Source: UBA3537 sp038138145 (lineage in GTDB: Bacteria > Bacteroidota > Bacteroidia > Flavobacteriales > Flavobacteriaceae). From it: a stretch of 64,000 nt of DNA. A program made the translations under genes and the position numbers. Below, piece after piece: positions 34,873-42,108 of this stretch. The notes beneath the pieces are model-generated. The model was not told where the DNA came from. It saw nothing but the letters and a program-made list of their open reading frames with translations, and made no database searches. Position 1 is the first letter of the stretch; each line of letters starts with the position of its first letter. The stretch covers positions 204,517 through 268,516 of the forward strand of contig JAYQDD010000002.1 of NCBI GenBank assembly GCA_038138145.1. Reading direction: 5' to 3'.

Positions 34873-36807
34873 TTAGTTAATGACTAACTTTTTAGTTGAT
34901 TTTTGTGTTCCTAAGGTCATTTGAACGAAATATAGTCCAGCGTTTAACTCAGAAACATTAACTGCATTTCTTACGTTATCGACACGCAATACAGATTTCC
35001 CGAGCATATCAAAAATCTGAATATTCAAATCCTCATTAGAATTTGATGAGAAACGAACATAATCTTTTGCAGGGTTCGGGAACATTTTAACACTGTTTAG
35101 TACATTGTCCTCAAGCCCAGCAGAAGCGCCATTAGCTGTAACTCTAACTAAATCTAATGAAACTGGATTATCTCTATCAACTACATATAGTAACAAAGAA
35201 CTGAACGTATTTGCACCTTGTGCAGGTATCTCAACTACATTCTCACCATCAATAATTGTATGGTTTGGAAGGGTAACAGAAGGCTCAGTGTCAGGATACG
35301 GATTGAACTCTAATCTAAAGTAGATTTCTGCACCATCAGCTGAGGCTGGAGCATCAAAAGTGATTGTTCCTCCATTTTCAAATGAAAGTGGATACATAGA
35401 AGTATTCATATTTGCAAAACCACCCCATGCCTGTGCTCCAGATGGGTGCTCAAAAGATTGGGGAGTGTATACCACGTCTCCAAAACCTTCTTTGAAATCA
35501 GCATATTCTGTTTTTAGTGCTGTTACTCCGTCAGTATCATAAGTTGTGACACTAATCGAATTTAAAGAAACCGCAACATCCCTATCAACTATGTAAAGAA
35601 GAAATGAGCTAAATGTATTAGTCCCCGCAGGGATCTCAATCACATTCGCACCAGTTGTAACAATATGGTTTGGAAGGTTGAGAGAAGGCTCAGTGTCTGG
35701 ATATGGATTAAATTCAAATCTAAAGTAGATTTCTGCACCATCAGCTGAGGCTGGAGCATCAAAAGAAATATTGCCTCCATTCTCAAATGTGAGTGGATAC
35801 AAATCTGTATTCATATTTGCAAAACCACCCCATGCCTGTGCTCCGGATGGGTGCTCAAAAGATTGGGGAGTGTAAACCACGTCTCCAAAACCTTCGTAAA
35901 AATCAGCATAGTTTGAAGATGCTGGCTCTGGTGCTGGTGGTTCAGCGCTATTGTCGTCTGATGTTATAGAAATTGAGTTTAATGAAATTGCAGTATCTCT
36001 ATCAACTACATAAAGTAGAAATGAGCTAAATGTATTCGCCCCCTGAGCAGGAATTTCAATCACATTCACGCCAGTTGTAACAATATGGTTTGGAAGGGTA
36101 ACAGAAGGCTCAGTGTCAGGATACGGATTGAACTCTAATCTAAAGTAGATTTCTGCACCATCAGCTGAGGCTGGAGCATCAAAAGTGATTGTTCCTCCAT
36201 TTTCAAATGAAAGTGGATACATAGAAGTATTCATATTTGCAAAACCACCCCATGCCTGTGCTCCAGATGGGTGCTCAAAAGATTGGGGAGTGTATACCAC
36301 GTCTCCAAAACCTTCTTTGAAATCAGCATATTCTGTTTTTAGTGCTGTTACTCCGTCAGTATCATAAGTTGTGACACTAATCGAATTTAAAGAAACCGCA
36401 ACATCCCTATCAACTATGTAAAGAAGAAATGAGCTAAATGTATTAGTCCCCGCAGGGATCTCAATCACATTCGCACCAGTTGTAACAATATGGTTTGGAA
36501 GGTTGAGAGAAGGCTCAGTGTCTGGATATGGATTAAATTCAAATCTAAAGTAGATTTCTGCACCATCAGCTGAGGCTGGAGCATCAAAAGAAATATTGCC
36601 TCCATTCTCAAATGTGAGTGGATACAAATCTGTATTCATATTTGCAAAACCACCCCATGCCTGTGCTCCGGATGGGTGCTCAAAAGATTGGGGAGTGTAA
36701 ACCACGTCTCCAAAACCTTCTTTAAAATCAGCGTAATCTGTTTTTTGTGCTTGGGAAAACCCAAACGTAAACGCTAAGAGCGTCATAAGTAATGTAATTT
36801 GTTTCAT
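34873..36807 (-). CDS. T9SS-secreted protein with four repeated beta-type domains
   Basis: The layout of these 644 residues is a signal peptide (MKQITLLMTLLAFTFGFSQA), four domains of about 135 residues starting near residues 25, 160, 300 and 435 (each beginning YADFxEGFGDVVYTPQSFEHPS), and a C-terminal type A sorting domain from about 570 (MFPNPAKDYVRFSS to STKKLVIN). Domains alternate in two types, A-B-A-B; 637 bases spanning B and A are duplicated with no visible mismatch. The domain (WGGFANMN, FNPYPDTEPS, NTFSSLLLYVVDRD) recalls beta-sandwich modules attached to marine polysaccharide hydrolases, from memory. No catalytic domain. Probably exported to the surface or medium; glycan binding is an inference. 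Confidence 0.88.
   Translation of the reverse strand: MKQITLLMTLLAFTFGFSQAQKTDYADFKEGFGDVVYTPQSFEHPSGAQAWGGFANMNTDLYPLTFENGGNISFDAPASADGAEIYFRFEFNPYPDTEPSLNLPNHIVTTGANVIEIPAGTNTFSSFLLYIVDRDVAVSLNSISVTTYDTDGVTALKTEYADFKEGFGDVVYTPQSFEHPSGAQAWGGFANMNTSMYPLSFENGGTITFDAPASADGAEIYFRLEFNPYPDTEPSVTLPNHIVTTGVNVIEIPAQGANTFSSFLLYVVDRDTAISLNSISITSDDNSAEPPAPEPASSNYADFYEGFGDVVYTPQSFEHPSGAQAWGGFANMNTDLYPLTFENGGNISFDAPASADGAEIYFRFEFNPYPDTEPSLNLPNHIVTTGANVIEIPAGTNTFSSFLLYIVDRDVAVSLNSISVTTYDTDGVTALKTEYADFKEGFGDVVYTPQSFEHPSGAQAWGGFANMNTSMYPLSFENGGTITFDAPASADGAEIYFRLEFNPYPDTEPSVTLPNHTIIDGENVVEIPAQGANTFSSLLLYVVDRDNPVSLDLVRVTANGASAGLEDNVLNSVKMFPNPAKDYVRFSSNSNEDLNIQIFDMLGKSVLRVDNVRNAVNVSELNAGLYFVQMTLGTQKSTKKLVIN
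35259..35895 (-). repeat. 637-base direct repeat, copy 2 (B2-A2 modules)
   Basis: By eye this stretch is identical to 36084-36720 at an offset of exactly 825 bases (275 codons), so the frame is kept. Identity breaks off abruptly at both ends (ATTG before TATGG versus AACAA; CCTTCG versus CCTTCT). It covers most of one B domain and most of the preceding A domain. Confidence 0.9.
36084..36720 (-). repeat. 637-base direct repeat, copy 1 (B1-A1 modules)
   Basis: This is the partner of 35259-35895 at an 825-base period. Synonymous sites also appear unchanged, which points to a recent duplication or ongoing gene conversion. Read-based assemblies could collapse or miscount it. Confidence 0.9.
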
Positions 36808-36836
36808 ATTTAGTTGTTTAAAGTTTAAGATAATTT

Positions 36837-36844
36837 CAAATATA
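36837..36844 (-). promoter_or_regulatory. -7 promoter element of the four-repeat T9SS cargo gene
   Basis: The minus strand reads TATATTTG (TAnnTTTG), 29 bases before the ATG. The expected -33 region is occupied by the inverted repeat at 36845-36872. Confidence 0.5.
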
Positions 36845-36872
36845 GTTTAACAATAAAATGAAAATGTTAAAC
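36845..36872. promoter_or_regulatory. Inverted repeat abutting the -7 box, candidate operator
   Basis: GTTTAACA at 36845-36852 and its perfect inverse TGTTAAAC at 36865-36872 are separated by 12 bases, giving half-site centres 20 bases apart (about two helical turns). It directly adjoins the -7 element and covers the -33 region, so a bound dimer could block or replace sigma factor contact. AT-rich background weakens the case. Confidence 0.4.
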
Positions 36873-37194
36873 AAACCACTACAATATGCATACAGCAGAT
36901 AAAAAATTTATAATGTAATCAAGAATATGACAATTTTAACCTATTAAACATACCAAATCAATAAACGAAAACGTTTAATAAAAAGAAATTTGTAATACAG
37001 ATAAAACATCAAAAGAAAGAATGTTGTGCTCTTGTATAGTTTATTTTAACAATTCTATAAGTAAAAAACGCTGAGCATATTTCATTTTGCTTAAAATATT
37101 GACAAAAAATGCTAAACAAAAGAAAAAATATATAACGATTTCGTAACCGTCTAAATTTCAAAACAATAGAAAAAATAATCCAAAAAGCACAAAA
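36873..37194. other. Non-coding stretch between two T9SS cargo genes
   Basis: Very AT-rich, with no credible ORF. The 64-codon minus frame at 37009-37203 is low-complexity, runs into the terminator and lacks a ribosome-binding context. The only structure I see is TAAACG-AAAA-CGTTTA at 36962-36977, a six-base inverted repeat. Confidence 0.6.
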
Positions 37195-37218
37195 AAAAGG
37201 CACCTTATGGTGCCTTTT
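37195..37218 (-). terminator. Rho-independent terminator of the two-repeat T9SS cargo gene
   Basis: A ten-base perfect stem (AAAAGGCACC with GGTGCCTTTT) has a four-base loop and, on the minus strand, a following T-run. It lies 28 bases past the stop codon at 37247. Confidence 0.85.
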
Positions 37219-37246
37219 ATATTTTGGTTTGTGAGCAGGAACAATC

Positions 37247-38515
37247 TTAGTTTACTACTAATTTTTTTGTAGTGGCTTTTGTACCTAGCATCATACGTAC
37301 AAAATAAACACCAGTACGTAAAGTCGAGATATTGACTTCATTTTGAACATGCTTAACCTTCATTAAAGACTTTCCAAGCACATCAAATATTTCGATATCT
37401 AAACGCTCATTTGAGTTTTTAGAAAACTGAACGACATCCTTTGCTGGATTGGGAAACATTTTGACCGCATTCAATAGGTTGTCATTAAGACCTGCAGTAC
37501 CTCCAAATGAAAACTGATCAAAATAGCTGACAACATCTTGAGTACGATCATCAAAATCTGGGATAATAACTAGTCTATTGAAGGTATTCCCTATTTGAGA
37601 ACTAAAATCGAAGGTGAGTTGTTCCCAACTGCCATCGGTGAGGGTGTTAGGAATTTTTATTTCATGAACTACACCAGGACCTTCAAACTTAACACCCACA
37701 TCAGAGATTACCGATTTTCTGACCATCAAGGTTACAATTTTGTTGCTTTGATCCAATGTAAATGTCCCCACATAATCTGTAAAGGTTAACGCCCATTCCT
37801 CACCATAATTTAATGAAGTAAATTTTGCTACCGTTGACGTACTGTTGATTCCACTTGTATTTGGGTTAGGGACAAATTCCAATGCTGGATTGGTGTTGTT
37901 GTTGTGCACCGTCCACACCCAATCTGCACCAAAACCGGGGGTTTCAAAATCAATATCTTCTAAGTTATAGTTGACCACACTACCACCAGCATTGAAAGAA
38001 ATATCATCAAAATAAATAGTGGTGTCTATGGAACGATCATAAAAATCGGGGATGATAACCATCCTGTTAAAGGTCTCCCCAATGGCGATACTAAAATTAA
38101 AGGTTAATTCTTCCCAGTCTCCGTTAACCTGTGTGTTGGGCACTTCAACGATCCTGGGGGCGTATGTTCCAGAAGTATCTTCAAATTTTACTCCTACTGG
38201 CGTGGGTATGTCTTTACGAATCTTGATTTTGACAATACTGTTGTTTTCTGAAAAGGTAAAGCTCCCCACATTATCGGTAAAAGTGAGCGCCCAAGGTTGT
38301 CCTGCGGCTAGGGCGGTAAATTTTGCAACGATAGCCGAAGTGTTTATACCCGATGCATTGGGATTTGCCACAATGTCTAAGGCAGGAGGATTATTGCCAT
38401 TGTCATCTACAATCCATGTCCATGAAGCTCCTGTACCGCCAGATTCAAAATCTACATTGGTTTGCCCAAAGGAAACGATACTGAGCATGCTAAATGCTAC
38501 TATAATGTTTTTCAT
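37247..38515 (-). CDS. T9SS-secreted protein with two CBM-like repeats
   Basis: I took the ATG at 38515, which gives a clean signal peptide (MKNIIVAFSMLSIVSFGQ); the longer frame adds an unlikely prefix. The 422 residues contain two repeats of about 155 residues (DFESGGTGASWTWIVDDNG and DFETPGFGADWVWTVHNNN), each with NPNxSGINT, WALTFTDxVGxFT, VGVKFE and a FNRxVIIPDFxDR segment, then a type A sorting domain (MFPNPAKDVVQFSKNS to TTKKLVVN). Such modules occur in Bacteroidota next to glycan hydrolases and SusE-like proteins, which suggests carbohydrate binding. There is no catalytic domain. Confidence 0.87.
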   Translation of the reverse strand: MKNIIVAFSMLSIVSFGQTNVDFESGGTGASWTWIVDDNGNNPPALDIVANPNASGINTSAIVAKFTALAAGQPWALTFTDNVGSFTFSENNSIVKIKIRKDIPTPVGVKFEDTSGTYAPRIVEVPNTQVNGDWEELTFNFSIAIGETFNRMVIIPDFYDRSIDTTIYFDDISFNAGGSVVNYNLEDIDFETPGFGADWVWTVHNNNTNPALEFVPNPNTSGINSTSTVAKFTSLNYGEEWALTFTDYVGTFTLDQSNKIVTLMVRKSVISDVGVKFEGPGVVHEIKIPNTLTDGSWEQLTFDFSSQIGNTFNRLVIIPDFDDRTQDVVSYFDQFSFGGTAGLNDNLLNAVKMFPNPAKDVVQFSKNSNERLDIEIFDVLGKSLMKVKHVQNEVNISTLRTGVYFVRMMLGTKATTKKLVVN

Positions 38516-38640
38516 TTGTGAATTTTTTTCTAATATATAAATAATATACAAGAACGTTCAATGTTCAAGCACTATTAAAACCATACAATACAAAAACTCC
38601 CATTTTGTAGTATACATCTCTTGCCATTGCACAGTTAATG

Positions 38641-38673
38641 AAAAGACCTGCCCAAAAAACAGGCAGGCCTTTT
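38641..38673 (-). terminator. Rho-independent terminator of the 260-residue T9SS cargo gene
   Basis: A stem AAAAGACCTGCC / GGCAGGCCTTTT with one mismatch and a nine-base loop lies 28 bases past the stop at 38701, with T-rich flank on the minus strand. Confidence 0.75.
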
Positions 38674-38700
38674 ACTTTAGTTGGTATGGGGTGTTAGTTT

Positions 38701-39483
38701 CTAATGTACCACTAACTTTTTTGTTGTCGCTTTTGTCCCCAGAGTCATCTGTACAACATACACTCCAGTACGCAAAGACGAAATATTAACTGCGCTTTGA
38801 ACATTTTTATGCGCGATTAAGGACTTTCCAAGCATATCAAAAATTTGAATATCTAACGGTTCATTTGAGTGTTTTGAAAACTGAACTACATCCTTTGCTG
38901 GATTGGGGAACATTTTAACCGCATTAAATACGTTGTCATTAAGTCCAGCAACTTCCTTTGTAAATAGAAAACGCCACCATCCTCCACTTATCGCAATGTC
39001 TATTGTCATGTTCGTGCTAGATATTGAGGTAACTGTGTAAGTAATTGAAGCTGGTGGAGTGGTCCCAGCAGCTGATAATTCGCCTCCATTAAAAACTTTT
39101 GCGAGGCCAAGAAAAGCACCTGTTCCGTTAAGAACAATTGTATTTGCTGTTGAATCATATGTCCAAGTGGCTGCAGAGCCATTGTGTGGAGCAACAGGTG
39201 TTCCGCATCCCTCTGTGGCCACACCTTGCCAAGTTTCAAGCCATGTATCTGTTCCAAGAACATTCTGAAAAGAGCCATCAGAATTAAAAACATATTGATC
39301 ATCAAATAAACAAGCTCTGGTTGTGACATCACCAGCTGAATTTTGCCACCAACCTGCAGAACCTTGAGTAGGACCTACAGCTAATGCTCCTGCTTGAGGA
39401 GTTAATTTCCAAGTTCCCTCAGGAGTCTGAGCAAAACTAAATGTAAACGCCAAAAGCGTCAGAACTAATGTAATTTTTTTCAT
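38701..39483 (-). CDS. T9SS-secreted lipocalin-like/unknown beta protein
   Basis: The signal peptide (MKKITLVLTLLAFTFSFAQ) resembles that of the 644-residue neighbour. The mature part (about residues 20-180) starts EGTWKLTPQAGALAVGP and has two Cys (TRACLFDD, TEGCGTPVAP) that may form a disulfide, and a WWRFLFTKE end. This pattern is known to me from accessory proteins and N-terminal domains around laminarin/GH16 loci in Bacteroidota, recalled without a search. The sorting domain is nearly the same as that of the two-repeat neighbour (MFPNPAKDVVQFSKHS, TTKKLVVH), indicating recent common origin. Confidence 0.85.
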   Translation of the reverse strand: MKKITLVLTLLAFTFSFAQTPEGTWKLTPQAGALAVGPTQGSAGWWQNSAGDVTTRACLFDDQYVFNSDGSFQNVLGTDTWLETWQGVATEGCGTPVAPHNGSAATWTYDSTANTIVLNGTGAFLGLAKVFNGGELSAAGTTPPASITYTVTSISSTNMTIDIAISGGWWRFLFTKEVAGLNDNVFNAVKMFPNPAKDVVQFSKHSNEPLDIQIFDMLGKSLIAHKNVQSAVNISSLRTGVYVVQMTLGTKATTKKLVVH

Positions 39484-39630
39484 AATAGATTTGTTTTAAG
39501 ATTTATATACCTGCAATGTATTTTATCCTTCGTAAAAGGAGCTGTAAAAACTAATACTTAAACTATACAAATAAGAAGTCTGTAAACAGTTAAAATAAAG
39601 TGTTTAACCACAAACGAAAGTGCTATAAAC

Positions 39631-39661
39631 AAAAAAAGCATCCCTGTTGGAATGCCTTTTT
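39631..39661 (-). terminator. Orphan terminator-like hairpin
   Basis: On the minus strand the sequence reads AAAAAGGCATTCC-AACA-GGGATGC followed by seven T. The bases before it (ACTAACCAACTAAA) resemble the 3' ends of the neighbouring T9SS cargo genes, but no gene ends here. Confidence 0.55.
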
Positions 39662-39678
39662 CAGTTTAGTTGGTTAGT

Positions 39679-39700
39679 AAAATGAGCGGAAACTCATTTT
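39679..39700. repeat. Hairpin AAAATGAG-N6-CTCATTTT
   Basis: A perfect eight-base inverted repeat with a six-base CGGAAA loop, 17 bases from the orphan terminator, in non-coding sequence. Confidence 0.6.
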
Positions 39701-40098
39701 ATCTTAAGGATTTGCAGTATAATCATTATTGAAACAAAACACAAAAATTAACAAAATCTGCAAATAGTAAATTCATTTTCAAAAACTTATGAAAACGAAA
39801 AGAACATTTGTAAATTAGCTAAATGTGTGGTTCAGTTCAATAAATACACCAATACAATTTTGATACACACTAAGGCGCAAAAAACAGCTGTTCAAACAAT
39901 GGTGGTTTATTTAGAAATGTTTAATTTTTTAGGTTAAAAAACAAACAGTTTTTTAAAAATAATAGTCAAGAGTATCAACAACATTGTACAAATGTATAGC
40001 TGTTGTATAGTTTTTATTTTCAATTTTTGTTCCATTTAAGAATTTTTGCAAAAATTAATAATTAGTTTTATAGGACAATAACAGAAAATAACAAACCA

Positions 40099-40434
40099 AT
40101 GAGCAAAAACTATTATGATCCATCGGATTTAAAAAAATTTACAAACATCAGCGAATGGAATGAAGAACTGGGACAAAAGTTTTTTGACTATTATGGAAAA
40201 GTCTTCGAAGAAGGCGCCCTTAGTGCACGCGAAAAATCATTGATTGCATTGGCAGTGGCGCATGTGGTCAAGTGCCCCTACTGCATCGATGCCTATACCA
40301 AGGACGGTCTACAGCGCGGCATCACCAAAGAAGAAATGATGGAAGCCGTTCATGCGGGTGCAGCGATCGAAAGTGGCGCTACACTGGTACATGGGGTTCA
40401 AATGATGAATAAATACAACAAACTGTCCATGTAA
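40099..40434 (+). CDS. AhpD-like carboxymuconolactone decarboxylase-family protein of the arsenosugar cluster
   Basis: The small helical protein (111 aa) has the AhpD redox motif CPYCIDAYTKDG in the expected context (HVVKxPYCID...H). PGAP-style annotation names this subgroup 'arsenosugar biosynthesis-associated peroxidase-like protein', and the gene lies two bases before arsS. It could be a thiol-disulfide or peroxide-reducing partner for arsenic intermediates; the reaction is not known to me. First gene of the run, preceded by a long AT-rich leader. Confidence 0.85.
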   Translation: MSKNYYDPSDLKKFTNISEWNEELGQKFFDYYGKVFEEGALSAREKSLIALAVAHVVKCPYCIDAYTKDGLQRGITKEEMMEAVHAGAAIESGATLVHGVQMMNKYNKLSM

Positions 40435-40436
40435 AT

Positions 40437-41492
40437 ATGCTCAAAAAATCATTGAAACAACGCAAAAGTGAATTGGCCAACACACAACGGCAGTTGGCTA
40501 TTCTGTCCAATGGAATTTTTCAGAATAATGAATTGCCGACGTTTGCGAGTACCCTAAAAAACGCTAAGGCATATCCTCTACAGCCCAACCCAATTGAAAT
40601 TTTACAAATCAACTTGGGGTATATGTGCAATCAAGTATGTGCGCATTGCCATGTTGATGCAGGTCCGGACCGAAAGGAAATCATGAGCAAAGCAACCATG
40701 CAACTATGCTTAGATGCCCTCAAAAAATCGAATGTACACACCTTGGATTTGACGGGCGGCGCACCAGAAATGCACCCTCATTTTCGTTGGTTTGTTGAAG
40801 AAGCCCATAAAATGGGTGTTCAAGATTTTATTGTGCGGTCAAATTTGACCATTATTTTGGCTAATAAAAAATTTTATGACCTCCCTAAATTTTTTAAAAA
40901 GCACAATATTCATGTGGTTTCTTCTATGCCGCATTGGACCAAAGACAAAACAGATAAACAACGAGGTAAAGGCGTATTTAACACCTCTATTGAAGCCCTA
41001 AAAATGTTAAACAATGTAGGGTATGGATTAAAAAATTCTAACCTGAAATTAGACTTGGTGTATAACCCCTCAGGGGCCTTTTTACCTGGCGATCAAAACA
41101 GTTTAGAACAGGACTTTAAAAAAGCGCTATTTGAAGATTTTGGCATTGAGTTTCATCAACTTTTTGCCATCACAAATTTGCCTATCAGTCGATTTTTAGA
41201 TTATTTATTGGCCTCCGAAAATTATGAAGATTATATGTATTCATTAGTTGAAGCGTTTAATCCAAAAGCTGTAGATAATGTGATGTGCAAAAACACCATT
41301 TCTGTAGGTTGGGATGGTTTGTTGTATGATTGTGACTTCAATCAAATGCTCAACTTAAACTTGATAGGTTCGGTGGGGCATATTAACGATTTTGACGAAA
41401 ACATTCTTAAAAAGCGTCATATTCAAATCAACCAACACTGCTACGGTTGTACTGCAGGTGCAGGGAGTAGCTGCCAAGGCAGTGTAGTGTAA
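40437..41492 (+). CDS. arsS: Arsenosugar biosynthesis radical SAM protein ArsS
   Basis: This radical SAM enzyme of 351 residues binds its 4Fe-4S cluster by MCNQVCAHCHVDAGP (CxxxCxxC) near residue 65. A C-terminal DUF3641-type domain ends with CYGCTAGAGSSCQGSVV, a cysteine cluster typical of this group. ArsS transfers a 5'-deoxyadenosyl group from SAM to dimethylarsenite, the first dedicated step to arsenosugars. No selenocysteine codon is involved. It sits between the AhpD-like gene and the TIGR04282 transferase. No arsM or arsR gene is found in the window. Confidence 0.93.
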   Translation: MLKKSLKQRKSELANTQRQLAILSNGIFQNNELPTFASTLKNAKAYPLQPNPIEILQINLGYMCNQVCAHCHVDAGPDRKEIMSKATMQLCLDALKKSNVHTLDLTGGAPEMHPHFRWFVEEAHKMGVQDFIVRSNLTIILANKKFYDLPKFFKKHNIHVVSSMPHWTKDKTDKQRGKGVFNTSIEALKMLNNVGYGLKNSNLKLDLVYNPSGAFLPGDQNSLEQDFKKALFEDFGIEFHQLFAITNLPISRFLDYLLASENYEDYMYSLVEAFNPKAVDNVMCKNTISVGWDGLLYDCDFNQMLNLNLIGSVGHINDFDENILKKRHIQINQHCYGCTAGAGSSCQGSVV

Positions 41493-41496
41493 TATT

Positions 41497-42108
41497 ATGC
41501 AGGGAAATTTAATTATCATATTTGCTCGAAATCCAAAACTTGGTAAAGTCAAAACACGATTGGCCAAAACTATTGGCAATTTTGCTGCTCTTGAAACCTA
41601 TAAAATCCTCATGAAACACACCGCAAATGTGGTGGAGAAAAGTAACGCAGAGAAAATTGTGTTTTATTCCGAATACATTAATTATAATGATGTATGGGCC
41701 AAAATTAAGTGTAAAAAAGTAAAACAAAGTGAAGGTGATTTAGGTGAAAAAATGCAAACAGCATTTGAATATGCCTTCGAATTGGGATACAAAAAGATTG
41801 TCATCATAGGCAGTGATGTGTATAGCTTGAAGACCGAACATATCGACTCCGCTTTTACGCAACTCCAAACCCATGATGTAGTGATTGGTCCTGCACATGA
41901 CGGGGGGTATTATTTGTTGGGGTTAAATTTTATAATTCCAGAACTTTTTGAACAAAAAAAATGGGGGACATCCTCAGTTTTGGAGAATACCTTAGCGGAT
42001 TTAAATGAATTAAATGTTACCTTGCTAGAACCCCTCAACGATATCGACACCTATGAAGACCTAAAAAAAGAACCTCAACTATTAAAAAAAATAAACATTC
42101 ATGATTAA
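41497..42108 (+). CDS. TIGR04282-family arsenosugar biosynthesis glycosyltransferase (DUF2064)
   Basis: This 203-residue GT-A-like nucleotidyl/glycosyl transferase has IFARNPKLGKVKTRLAKTIG at the start, the metal site GSDVYSL and the conserved GPAHDGGYYLLGL. The family was first named 'rSAM/selenodomain-associated transferase 1' because of its steady link to ArsS. It is proposed to act on the deoxyribosyl-arsenical intermediate. It begins four bases after arsS and overlaps the nucleoside phosphorylase start by eight bases. Confidence 0.92.
   Translation: MQGNLIIIFARNPKLGKVKTRLAKTIGNFAALETYKILMKHTANVVEKSNAEKIVFYSEYINYNDVWAKIKCKKVKQSEGDLGEKMQTAFEYAFELGYKKIVIIGSDVYSLKTEHIDSAFTQLQTHDVVIGPAHDGGYYLLGLNFIIPELFEQKKWGTSSVLENTLADLNELNVTLLEPLNDIDTYEDLKKEPQLLKKINIHD

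Larger units (their letters stand above)
39484..40098. other. 615-base non-coding stretch with orphan terminator
   Basis: No ORF with a plausible start is present on either strand. It holds the 5' leader of the minus-strand cargo gene, a terminator-like hairpin (39631-39661), a second hairpin (39679-39700), a GTTAAA-N8-TTTAAC inverted repeat (39589-39608) and the AT-rich leader of the arsenosugar unit (TAGTTTTA near 40060, one mismatch to TAnnTTTG). Confidence 0.7.

Noticed and set aside
35360..36367. Two identical 60-codon antisense ORFs (35360-35542 and 36185-36367) inside the four-repeat cargo gene
   Set aside because: They are copies of each other only because the host gene is duplicated, and they lie opposite a well-supported secreted protein.
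34873..36807. Possible CRISPR or minisatellite array from the repeated blocks
   Set aside because: The repeat unit is 825 bases, in frame and coding. There are no short spaced repeats and no cas genes.
37009..37203. 64-codon minus-strand ORF in the cargo intergenic region
   Set aside because: Low-complexity composition, no ribosome-binding context, and its 5' end overlaps the terminator of the neighbouring gene.
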